16,926 nucleotides of DNA from Stramonita haemastoma (taxonomy: Eukaryota; Mollusca; Gastropoda; Neogastropoda; Muricidae), in contig CM060325.1 of NCBI GenBank assembly GCA_030674155.1, positions 18,180,922 through 18,197,847 of the forward strand. The letters run 5' to 3'. Both the position numbers and the translations under genes were made by a program. The notes beneath the pieces are model-generated. The model was not told where the DNA came from, ran no database searches, and saw only the letters and a program-made list of their open reading frames with translations. This document shows, piece after piece, positions 8,477 to 16,499 of the stretch (position 1 is the first letter of the stretch; every line of letters begins with the position of its first letter).

Positions 8477-8608
8477 TTTGGCGCCAAAAAAATCAACCCT
8501 ACCCCCTCCACAAAAGGGAAGACAACCGGAAATGGCCTTGTCTTTAATTCAAAATGGCGGAGAGAGGGGGCGCGCGCTGATTGGCTGGGAATGGGTCTTG
8601 GCGCCAAG
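8477..8608 (+). promoter_or_regulatory. Candidate TATA-less promoter
   Basis: Over 132 bp I see TTTGGCGCCAAA (8477-8488, perfect 12-bp palindrome, E2F type), AACCGGAAAT (8525-8534, ETS core), AAAATGGCGG (8551-8560, YY1-like), GATTGGCT (8579-8586, inverted CCAAT/NF-Y) and CTTGGCGCCAAG (8597-8608, second 12-bp palindrome). A GC-rich GGGGGCGCGCGC lies between. This combination is typical of TATA-less housekeeping or cell-cycle promoters in animals. Orientation is uncertain because most elements work both ways. No coding exon is recognisable immediately downstream, so any transcript would begin with a non-coding leader. Confidence 0.45.
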
Positions 8609-8984
8609 GGGCGAAACTAGTAAACTGTTTCCTTGGTGGGGAGCTTATCGCGAAAAATCGCAAGTGGCAAATGGACAAGGATTAATGCGCCTGCTCTTTT
8701 CAAGAGTCATCGCAACACACTCACCCCCTCCCTAGGCGTCGTGGTGGCGAGCAAGCTTGAGTAGACAGGCAAGGAAGCTATACTAGAGAGAAGCAGCAGC
8801 AACAGCAGCAGCAGCAGCAGCAGAGGAGATGCTGGCACTTTAGAGTGAAGGGCGCTGATGCCGCGGTGGTGGCAGGGTAACCTGAAGTAGGCTAGCATCA
8901 CACGGCGGCACGTGTCACCCCTGTGTTTTCATTTCAGCCCCATTAGGGATGCGCTTTTTTTGCTCCCGACACAGCTAGCTCTAC
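8609..8984. other. GC-richer flank with CAG run
   Basis: Follows the candidate promoter. It contains an imperfect (CAG)n run at about 8791-8823, a CACGTG E-box near 8910, and an acceptor-like TTTTCATTTCAG at about 8927-8938. It could include an untranslated first exon, but no reading frame supports a protein. Confidence 0.4.
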
Positions 8985-9174
8985 TGAGAGAGTAGAGGAG
9001 AGTAGAGGGGGGGAGAAGAGAGAGAGGGGGGGGAGAGAGAGAGAGAGAGAGAGGGGGGGAGCGAGAGGGGGAGAGACAGACAGACAGACAGCAAGGAGAA
9101 TAAGAGAGACAAAGAGGGAGACAGACACAGAGAGAGCAGAGACAGAGAAACAGAGAAAGAGAGAGAGAGAGAAC
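8985..9174. repeat. (GA)n array with GGGG and GACA interruptions
   Basis: GA-rich on the plus strand, opposite to most arrays in the window. It ends in a short CTCTCTC and a run of 19 C (9180-9198). Confidence 0.95.
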
Positions 9175-9198
9175 TCTCTCCCCCCCCCCCCCCCCCCC

Positions 9199-9506
9199 TC
9201 TTTGTCATTGGAAGAACCCTACGTAAATGATGCTCCTCCGAAAGAAGAAAGAATAGAGGAAAAAATGAAGGGGAAGGGGGCGTGGAAAATTACGTGTTTT
9301 CTTTTTTTCTTTTCTTTTTTATTGGTGGTTTTTTTTTGGGGGGATGATATTTATTTAGTGCAGTGTTCTTATTCGTTATGGGAATAGTCTTGTTTACATG
9401 CAGTGGTTTTGTTTTTGGCGCAAAAGAGACTTTACATTATATAAAAAAATAACATGACTGGAAAACTTTTTTTGACATTGAAAGCTTTGACTTTGGGAGA
9501 GAGAAG
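9199..9506. other. Intergenic, T-rich in the middle
   Basis: A T-rich stretch at about 9298-9340 is followed by GGGGGG. No gene seen. Confidence 0.5.
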
Positions 9507-9614
9507 AGGGAGAGGAGATGGGTGCAGCCCTCAATATGCTGGCCTCTGGAGAAGTGAAGTCTCTGATGCCTTGTTTCCCTACGACCACGTAAGTTACGGG
9601 TCACCTTTACCTTA
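9507..9614 (+). repeat. Unclassified interspersed repeat, copy 3 (family B)
   Basis: Shares long words with the copy at 6061 (GGGAGAGGAGATGGGTGC, CCTCAATATGCTGGCC, CCCTACGACC) and has the same TCACCTTTACCTTA end. With 5518 and 6061 it makes three copies in about 4.1 kb, two direct and one inverted. Confidence 0.75.
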
Positions 9615-9792
9615 TGTTATTTGCTTAAATGAATAAACAGGGGGGGGGGGAGGGTTTCCCACGAGGTTTTGATTTCGAAGATGTTTCTTTATAGATACAG
9701 TATATTATACATCTAGAACTTCTTTTAGACATATAGCAAAGAGGGAAAAAAGAGAGAAGGAAAAGTGGTATTTTCAGTACGTGTTTGTAGGC

Positions 9793-9810
9793 AGAGAAGA
9801 GAGAGAGAGA

Positions 9811-9866
<56 letters not shown>
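9793..9866. repeat. (GA)n microsatellite
   Basis: GA array with AGAAG interruptions in its first half and a pure block in its second half. Confidence 0.96.
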
Positions 9867-10016
9867 CGCTTGAATGCCGAAAATTCAGAAATAATTTCAG
9901 CTCAAATCCTCTTTTATCTTGTCTGATGATATTAAAATGTTGGCTATGCTATTCTGTTGAAACTTCAAGTTCAACCAGACCAAGAGCTCAATATGACTTG
10001 TTAAGAGCAAATGACA

Positions 10017-10707
10017 GAATGTAAACATTGATATGATGGTTTGGGCATTTTTCTTCTTTACAGAATGTAAACATTAATATGATGGTTTAGGCATTTTTCT
10101 TCTTTGCAGAATGTAAACATTAATATGATGGTTTAGGCATTTTTCTTCTTTACAGAATGTAAACATTAATATGATGGTTTAGGCATTTTTCTTCTTTACA
10201 GAATGTAAACATTAATATGATGGTTTAGGCATTTTTCTTCTTTACAGAATGTAAACATTAATATGATGGTTTAGGCATTTTTCTTCTTTACAGAATGTAA
10301 ACATTAATATGATGGTTTAGGCATTTTTTCTTCTTTACAGAATGTAAACATTAATATGATGGTTTAGGCATTTTTCTTCTTTACAGAATGTAAACATTAA
10401 TATGATGGTTTAGGCATTTTTCTTCTTTACAGAATGTAAACATTAATATGATGGTTTAGGCATTTTTCTTCTTTACAGAATGTAAACATTAATATGATGG
10501 TTTAGGCATTTTTCTTCTTTACAGAATGTAAACATTAATATGATGGTTTAGGCATTTTTCTTCTTTACAGAATGTAAACATTAATATGATGGTTTAGGCA
10601 TTTTTCTTCTTTACAGAATGTAAACATTAATATGATGGTTTAGGCATTTTTCTTCTTTACAGAATGTAAACATTAATATGATGGTTTAGGCATTTTTTCT
10701 TCTTTTC
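10017..10707 (+). repeat. 46-bp minisatellite, 15 units
   Basis: Units begin GAATGTAAACATTAATATGA, pass through TGGTTTAGGC and end in TTTTTCTTCTTTACA. Starts fall every 46 bp from 10017, with one 47-bp unit at 10293, to 10662. Unit 1 has two changes (A to G at unit positions 14 and 27) and unit 2 has one (A to G at position 44). Units 3-14 appear identical apart from an extra T in unit 7, and unit 15 has the extra T and a diverged end. Forty-six is not a multiple of three and the unit contains stops, so it is not coding. Each junction TTCTTCTTTACAG/AATGTAAAC places an acceptor-like and a GTAAAC donor-like word side by side. Confidence 0.98.
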
Positions 10708-10899
10708 CTCTTCACCTAAAGCTCCCAGGTTCCCCAAATGACAATGTGTGCCACCGTTTTTTGTTGTTGTTGTTTTTTTGCCCACCAGGAAAGTAGCAGC
10801 ATTCCAAATTTAGGGATTCATCATTATTTCAAAGTATTGATTCCGGTCTATTTGCTCATCTGGCTTGACAGAATCGTGTTTGCGCAAGTTCTGCTGGAT

Positions 10900-11200
10900 C
10901 CGAAAATCTTATTATTGCTTCCTTCACCTGTCCCATAGTTGTGGACTGTGGGGACACAACTGAAGATTTTGCAACCGGCTTCCTCCACTCCCCACGTCCT
11001 CCGCCCTCCGTAGTAGGCTAGATCGTTCCACCAACGGCCTGCCCACTCTCTGATGTTGTCTTCCCATCGTTTCTCTGTCTGCCTCTTCTCCCCCTCCCCT
11101 TTCTGTTCCCTGTAAGACAACAGTCTTGGCCAGTCCAGATGATCGTGTGACATGCCTGTACCACTTTAGGTTGCGGTTTTTTTTCACTGTATATATTACG
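10900..11200 (-). pseudogene. Decayed non-LTR retrotransposon 3' end (reverse transcriptase ORF C-terminus)
   Basis: On the minus strand, one frame encodes LKWYRHVTRSSGLAKT (11169-11122). A second frame encodes KRWEDNIREWAG (11072-11037), and the first frame resumes with a CPHSPQLWDR-like end near 10924. From memory of the family, these are consecutive blocks of the conserved C-terminal tail of a LINE-type endonuclease/reverse transcriptase ORF (pattern WxxHVxRSSGLAKT, then RWEDNIxEWTG, then VVPQRPxxLRDR). At least two frameshifts separate them, so it is dead. Endonuclease and polymerase domains are absent, consistent with 5' truncation. The end near 10900 (GACAGGTGAAGGAAGCAATAA on the element strand) resembles the short 3' region after the stop in such elements. 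The clade (RTE-like or related) is not certain. Confidence 0.75.
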
Positions 11201-11301
11201 TGTCTGTGATGAGGGTGGTTCACAGACACTCTCCAAGGCATGAGCATTGTACTGTGGCGCTTTTCTTCTTGCCCACAACAACAACAAAAATCAAACAAAA
11301 A

Positions 11302-11323
11302 AACACAACACACACACACACAC

Positions 11324-11370
<47 letters not shown>
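11302..11370. repeat. (AC)n microsatellite
   Basis: AC array with AACACA interruptions at its left end. Its reverse complement produces a Cys-Val artefact that runs on into the LINE relic's frame. Confidence 0.96.
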
Positions 11371-11371
<1 letters not shown>

Positions 11372-11424
11372 AAACACAAAAGAAACTGACTTCCGAGCCT
11401 CTAATCTTATCTATCCTGCATACT

Positions 11425-11457
11425 CTAACACTAACCCTACCCCTACCCTACCCTACC
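11425..11457 (-). repeat. Short telomere-like CCCTA words
   Basis: CTAACACTAACCCTACCCCT followed by CCCTA units resembles degenerate TTAGGG telomere repeat read on the minus strand, but most units are 5 bp rather than 6. It is too short and irregular to call an interstitial telomere. Confidence 0.3.
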
Positions 11458-11696
11458 AAGCAATTATTGTCCCCAGCAGGGGGGGTGTGGGGGGATGACG
11501 GGTGTCGGCCATGTGTGGATGTCAACACAAAAGGCTGCAAGAAAACAGGGAGCTGAAGGGGCGAACAGTGTGAGATCCCTGCTGGAGGTCACCTTGACAC
11601 TGATGGCCCCTAGGGAGTTCTGATGGATGGACAGGAGGGGAGGGCGTAGGGTGCGTCACAGAGAGAGAGAGACACAGAGAGAGAGAGAGGGCTGCA

Positions 11697-11750
11697 GGGG
11701 GAGGGTAAGGGGGGGGGGGGATGAGGGAGGGTGGGGTGGTGGGTGGGGGG
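11697..11750 (+). other. G-quadruplex-prone tract
   Basis: Many G runs of three to twelve with short spacers, following a GAGAGA patch at 11660-11690. Confidence 0.7.
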
Positions 11751-11896
11751 TTACGTACACTCTTAGCCTTGCTTTTTGTGTGTGTGGTACCTAGGGTGTG
11801 TAGTCTATGTAGTAGGTTTTTTTTTAATATAAGTACTCAGTAATTGATAGCTTGTTTTTGTGGTTTTTTTGTTTTTTTGTTTTTGGGTGGTTGTTT

Positions 11897-11921
11897 GGGG
11901 GGGGGGGGGGGGAGGGGGGGG
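11897..11921 (+). other. G run facing the C-rich tract at 12003
   Basis: Twenty-five bases of G with one A. Reverse-complementary C-rich sequence (CCCCACCCCCCACCCC and so on) lies at 12003-12036. The pair could form an imperfect stem over about 80 bp, or two quadruplexes on opposite strands. Homopolymer length is uncertain. Confidence 0.7.
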
Positions 11922-12002
11922 CTTTTCCAACTTGAACATGTTGAAAGTTGTTATACTTACCAAAAAAAAACGGATAAAAACAAAAAACTTTTTTTTTAAT
12001 CT

Positions 12003-12036
12003 CCCCACCCCCCACCCCACCCCCCCACCCCCACCC
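12003..12036 (-). other. C-rich tract (G4-prone on minus strand)
   Basis: C runs of four to seven separated by single A. The minus strand meets the G4 rule. It is the partner of the G run at 11897. Confidence 0.7.
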
Positions 12037-12460
12037 TTCGAAAAAATTATGTTCTTTTCTCTTTCGTTTTCGTTTTTTTCTGTCTTTTCTTTTTCCTGGT
12101 GACGAGGCTTTGTGGGTGTGTTCCTTTTTTCTGTAATTCACCACATTCCTGGCATCAGGTACTACTTACTTGCAAGATCCTCGAGATGTGTGTTTCTCAG
12201 GTCGTCTGCAAATGTATACAAACAAAGAGAGTATATTAATGTTTTGTCCAAATCTGCAGATGTCTTGATCTGAATTTTTTTAATCACTGTTTATTATCTG
12301 AATTTTTTTTAATCACTGTTTATTCCGCTGCAAAGACAAGCGCGGATGTAATCGAGCTCTTGTTAAAACTTTAAGCTTCGAATAATATAGTTTGAGGAGC
12401 AGACTGGGGTGGTAGTTTCTAAAGAATACACTGTTCGTGGCTTTTTCACCATCGAAAGAT
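12037..12460. other. Intergenic with a small tandem duplication
   Basis: Mostly unique sequence. A 28/29-bp segment beginning ATCTGAATTTTTTT and ending AATCACTGTTTATT is duplicated in tandem at 12268-12295 and 12296-12324, differing by one T. No gene seen. Confidence 0.6.
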
Positions 12461-12849
12461 TTGTTTTATTTTGTTTTATTTTATTTTATCTTATTCTTAC
12501 TCTATTTCATTTTGTTCTTTTTTATACGAGGATAATGGAATAAGTACTCAATTTTTTCTTTACATCCAGTCCCAGTGTGTATGTATTTTTGTAGATTTTG
12601 TCATCTATTCTCACCGGCAACACAACGGCCTACTCTTCCGAAAAGCGGAACATGTTTAACGTGTGCGCAAGATGTTCTGCGTGCATTTGCACACGGGACC
12701 TAGGTTTACAGTCTCATCCGAGGGACGTTTGGGGGTAGAGGAGTCGGCACTGATGTTCACTCCAGAGGACAAATCATTTTGAACGAGATTTGAACCTGGG
12801 TCAGCAGATCACAAGCGCATCACTCTGACCACCAGGCTATCCCGTCCCC
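12461..12849 (-). repeat. Full-length tRNA-SINE (family A), minus strand
   Basis: Read on the minus strand it starts GGGGACGGGATAGCCTGGTG, with a tRNA A-box-like TAGCCTGGTGG (12839-12829) and B box GGTTCAAATC (12796-12787), so it has the split pol III promoter expected of a tRNA-derived SINE. The central domain shared with the copies at 113, 4614 and 14301 follows, including paired GTGTGC and GCACAC arms. The 3' part ends in an A-rich AAATAAAACAAAAT-type tail (T-rich at 12461-12535 on the plus strand). A possible 8-9 bp target duplication is ATCGAAAG (12451-12458) against ATCAGAAAG (12852-12860), one base off. Confidence 0.92.
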
Positions 12850-13234
12850 ATATCAGAAAGCAAGGTAGAAGGGGAAAGGGGGGAGGGGGAGGAGACAGAA
12901 GCAAAGGCAAAACTGAGCGAAGGAACACAGCGAAACAGAGACATAGGCATAATACAACAGTTTTGAATTAAAACGCGGATACGGCAGAATAAAGCCAGTT
13001 ATCCTTTGCTTCTTGCCGCAACTAAAAAAAAAAATCACTGGGGAGGTGGACTCTTGTGTAGAGCAAAGACCAAAGAAAAAGCATACTATACAAAACCCAG
13101 AAATGTTTCCAAATGTTCACCGGAGAATTGATCTAGAAAAGAAAGAGAAGGGAGGAAAACAGACAACAAACAAACCAAACTGAACGCCTCCTCCTCTCTC
13201 GCCAGTCAAGGGGGACAACAAACATCACATTCCC
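12850..13234. other. Intergenic, A/G-rich
   Basis: GGGGAGGGGGAGG-type purine patches and A runs. No gene, no SINE. Confidence 0.5.
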
Positions 13235-13296
13235 ACCAATCAGCGATAACTCTCTGCAGATGGCGCTCTTCCCCGGAAGTGGTACTGCACGCGAGA
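13235..13296 (+). promoter_or_regulatory. Candidate promoter cluster
   Basis: ACCAATCAGCG (13235-13245) is an excellent NF-Y box. AGATGGCGCT (13258-13267) is YY1-like, CCCCGGAAGTGG (13271-13282) matches the ETS/GABP consensus, and CGCGAGA (13290-13296) is half of a TCTCGCGAGA element. CTCGCGCC follows at about 13313. Five promoter-type words in about 85 bp is notable in otherwise AT-rich DNA. No exon is identified downstream; a 32-base C run starts at 13372. Confidence 0.4.
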
Positions 13297-13370
13297 TGGG
13301 GATATTTCTTTCCTCGCGCCTGGAAAAAGTGCAATGTTTTACTCATCTGCACATAAAAAAACTAGCCCCT

Positions 13371-13371
<1 letters not shown>

Positions 13372-13403
<32 letters not shown>
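13372..13403 (+). repeat. Poly-C run (32)
   Basis: The longest homopolymer in the window. Its true length is doubtful in any sequencing technology. Confidence 0.9.
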
Positions 13404-13558
13404 ACACGCACACAAACCAACAAGGCTGAATGTAGTCAGGACCGGGTATACAGCCACCACAAGTTTTGATGTCCGCCACCCAAGTTGGATGAACAGGAAG
13501 AAGGAAGAAAAAGTGAGGAAATGCGAGTGGCGTGAATGGAAAGAGGATAAGGGTTGGT

Positions 13559-13655
13559 GAAAGAAAGAAAGAAAGAAAGAAAGAAAGAAGAAAAAAAGAA
13601 AGAAAGAAAGAAAAGAAAGAAAGAAAAAAGAAAGAAGAAAAAAAGAAAAAGAAAG
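13559..13655 (+). repeat. (GAAA)n microsatellite
   Basis: GAAA tetranucleotides with GAAAAA and AGAAG interruptions. The reverse-strand Phe-Ser-Leu frame through it is an artefact. Confidence 0.95.
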
Positions 13656-13660
13656 ATTGA

Positions 13661-14172
13661 GGGAAATATAAAAACAAAATTATCTGTAGAATGTGAAGAC
13701 AAATAGTGTTTGGTTGTGTGCATGGTATTGTTTTATCAATGCTCGTGTGTCTGTGTGTGTTGTGGTGATATGTTTTATCAATCCTCTTGTGCATATCATA
13801 ATTCCTGATGCTGATTGACATAGTTTGGAAAAAAAAATTGGCTAAACTGCATAAAATCGTTCCAGAGAGTGGGTTAAGAAGCAAGCCACCAGCATCCCCT
13901 CCACAAAACAACAACAAAACAACAACAAAACAACAACAAAAAACCCAAAACAAACAACTACAAAAAACAACAAACAACTAAAAGCCAGCCATTCAAACGA
14001 ATGTACTACAATTATCAACATAATAGTTAGGCCTATGTCTTTTTTCCTCTTCTTTACAATGTGTGCCAAAGCTTGGCTGATTTTGACTGAAATTTGTTTT
14101 AGTATTACACTAAGACAATCGTGGGTGTGTGGCACCTACGAATGTATGAAAGCCTATGTGGTGCGTTTACAC
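13661..14172. other. Intergenic with AAC-rich patch
   Basis: Includes a 21-bp direct repeat beginning TGTTTTATCAAT (13729-13749 and 13771-13791, two mismatches) and an AACAACAAA-type tract at about 13903-13980. No gene seen. Confidence 0.6.
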
Positions 14173-14221
14173 ACTCTCTCTTCTCTCTCCTCTCTCTCTC
14201 TCCTCTCTTCTCTCTCTCTCC

Positions 14222-14299
<78 letters not shown>
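14173..14299. repeat. (CT)n array, left flank of SINE
   Basis: CT array with TCC interruptions, ending one base before the SINE head at 14301. A matching CT array resumes at 14655 after the SINE tail. Confidence 0.96.
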
Positions 14300-14300
<1 letters not shown>

Positions 14301-14302
<2 letters not shown>

Positions 14303-14654
14303 GGGACGGGATAGCCTAGTGGTCAGAGTGGTCAGAACATTGTGCTCGCAATTTGACGACCCGGGTTCCATTCCCGGTCGAGGGGATTTTTTCTCCTGGA
14401 GTTAACAGCAGTACTGACTCCACTCTCCCCAAAAGTCCTTCGGATGATACTGTAAACCGAAGACCCGTGTGCCAATGCACGCAGCACATCTTGCACACAC
14501 GTTAAATCCTGTTCTGCTTTTCGTAAGAGTAGGCCATTGTGTGCCGCTGGGAACAGATGACAAGATTTACAAAACTGCATACACACGAGGACTGGATGCA
14601 AAAAAGTACATGAGTGCTTATCTCATTATCCTCGATATAAAAGAATAAATAAAA
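14301..14654 (+). repeat. Full-length tRNA-SINE (family A)
   Basis: Starts GGGGGACGGGATAGCCTAGT with A box TAGCCTAGTGG (14312-14322) and B box GGTTCCATTCC (14364-14374), the standard internal pol III promoter. Between the boxes GTGGTCAGA is duplicated in tandem (14319-14327 and 14328-14336), which lengthens the A-B spacing by 9 bp relative to the minus-strand copy at 12849. The central domain includes GTGTGC (14467-14472) and GCACAC (14493-14498) as pairing arms. The 3' region ends TTATCCTCGATATAAAAGAA and an AATAAAAT tail. Both ends abut (CT)n, so the target duplication cannot be resolved. It is the most complete plus-strand copy; no protein is encoded. Confidence 0.95.
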
Positions 14655-14758
<104 letters not shown>

Positions 14759-15150
14759 GGTGGGCTGGATATTGGTCTTGGTGGTGTGTTGGGGGGTTTT
14801 TTTCTGTGTATTTGATTGCTCTCTTGAAGTAAGAGAGCTAGCTTCCTTCATTGTCAGCCTACGCTACTTGCTATTCCTTAATTATTGGCCTAGCTCTGAT
14901 GTTAGCTGGATGGATATAAACAAAAAGAAACCGTCTTCAAGATTCCTTTTTTTGTCAAAGGCTGACGGAAAACTGTTCAGCATCGTTAAGAAATGAATAG
15001 ATAAGGACAAAACTAAAACACACACTAAAAAAAAGAAAAGAGAAAAAAAAAACTTTGGGAATGAAAGACTACTGAATTTTTTTCTCTCTTTGGTCAGAAA
15101 TTATTCTCTGTGAATCTACTGACTAGTCTCAGAACTTTGGGCATTAAACA
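14759..15150. other. Intergenic, no gene seen
   Basis: A 78-codon open frame from 14760 shows no domain and uses low-complexity hydrophobic codons, so I do not call it. A-rich at 15020-15053. Confidence 0.5.
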
Positions 15151-15330
15151 AGAGAGAGAGAGAGAAGAGACAGAGACAGAGACAGAGACAGACAGACAGA
15201 CAGACAGAGAGGGACAGACAGACAGAGAGAGACAGAGAGAGGACAGACAGACAGACAACAGACAGAGAAAGAGAGAGAGACAGACAGACAGAGAAAGAGA
15301 GACAGACAGAGAAAAATAGAGAGAGACAGA
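15151..15330. repeat. (GA)n/(GACA)n microsatellite
   Basis: GAGA and GACAGACA units intermix. It is the plus-strand GA counterpart of the CT/TGTC arrays at 3994 and 16131. Confidence 0.96.
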
Positions 15331-15823
15331 TATGACTGAACAGACTACTGACTTCTAACCTGTGTCTCTCCCTTTAGAGTAGTGAAAACTGCATACGACG
15401 TTTAAGGGGCAGGACTGACTATTCGCCCAATTAATTAAGTCATGGATATTAAGATTTCACGCTTGTCTGCTTCCCCCTCTTCTGTTAATGCCTCCACCCA
15501 CAGAGAAGGCCTCGCATCATTTGCAAAGCTGAATAAATTTTTCGCGCAATGACTTCCAAAGTTTCTTCTCTTTTTTCTTTTTCTTTCTTCTGTCTTCTTC
15601 TTTTTGGAAGGGGTGGTGGTAGTTTTTATGCACACGAAATTGCCAGGAAATTTACACCCAGAGACATGCAAGACTTAAGAGCCTGGTCCCCCCATCCTCC
15701 CTCCATCCTTCTGTCTTCTCTCGCATCTGTTTTATCCCTCCCCTCTCCCTCCTCTCTCTCCTCCTCCCTCCCCAATCGTAGGCCTATCTCCCGTGCGTCC
15801 CCTTCTGGCTTTGGCTGCAAGAG
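15331..15823. other. Intergenic, pyrimidine-rich at the right
   Basis: Unique sequence becomes CCTCTC-rich at 15690-15775. No convincing exon. Confidence 0.5.
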
Positions 15824-15860
15824 ATTGGCCACCTAGAGACCAATTAAACTGTCTGCCAAT
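15824..15860. promoter_or_regulatory. Three CCAAT boxes
   Basis: ATTGG at 15824-15828 (minus), CCAAT at 15840-15844 and CCAAT at 15856-15860. They lie about 210-240 bp upstream of the CRE/ETS cluster at 16068, a spacing compatible with one promoter. Confidence 0.3.
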
Positions 15861-16067
15861 TAGCCACTTCCTCGCAAATACAGTTTGGGGGAAGATCAAG
15901 TGAGGAGGAGGAAAAACAGCTCTGGAACCAAAGTACTCCTCATTTCTCCACGCTTCTTCCTATCTGGGTTTTTTTTTAACTTTTCAAGCGTAGGTGGGTG
16001 GATGCGGTAAAGAAAAGAGTTGTTTTTTTTAATTATGATAAAAAATAAAACCCACCTCCAGCTTTCC

Positions 16068-16115
16068 ATGACGTCATGTTCCGAAGTGGTGTCCGGAAAT
16101 AGCTGAAGATGGCCG
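16068..16115 (+). promoter_or_regulatory. Candidate promoter: CRE, ETS and YY1-like sites
   Basis: ATGACGTCAT (16068-16077) is a perfect 10-bp CREB/ATF palindrome. TTCCGAAGTGG (16079-16089) resembles an ETS site, CCGGAAAT (16093-16100) is an ETS core, and AAGATGGCCG (16106-16115) is YY1-like. In known promoters this YY1 word often overlaps the transcription or translation start. Its ATG at 16109 opens a frame reading MAEDLFIF, but this runs at once into (CT)n, so protein coding is doubtful. The array begins 15 bp downstream. Confidence 0.45.
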
Positions 16116-16127
16116 AAGATTTGTTTA

Positions 16128-16499
<372 letters not shown>

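Noticed and set aside
8707..8901. Poly-leucine signal-peptide-like minus-strand frame
   Set aside because: The leucine run is the (CAG)n tract read backwards; nothing else in the frame is protein-like.
10017..10707. Possible CRISPR array or tRNA-like spaced repeats
   Set aside because: The units are contiguous 46-bp tandem copies without variable spacers, in an animal genome.
11860..12102. Frames of about 80-106 codons around the G/C tracts
   Set aside because: They are poly-Gly/Pro/Phe/Lys artefacts of homopolymers.
13339..13977. A 212-codon minus-strand frame rich in Phe, Leu and Val
   Set aside because: Built from poly-C, GAAA and AAC tracts; the hydrophobic look is a composition effect, not a membrane protein.
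14301..14374. A functional tRNA gene
   Set aside because: It has A and B boxes, but the 9-bp duplication and lack of a clean acceptor stem and cloverleaf, plus the long SINE body and A-tail, fit a tRNA-derived SINE.
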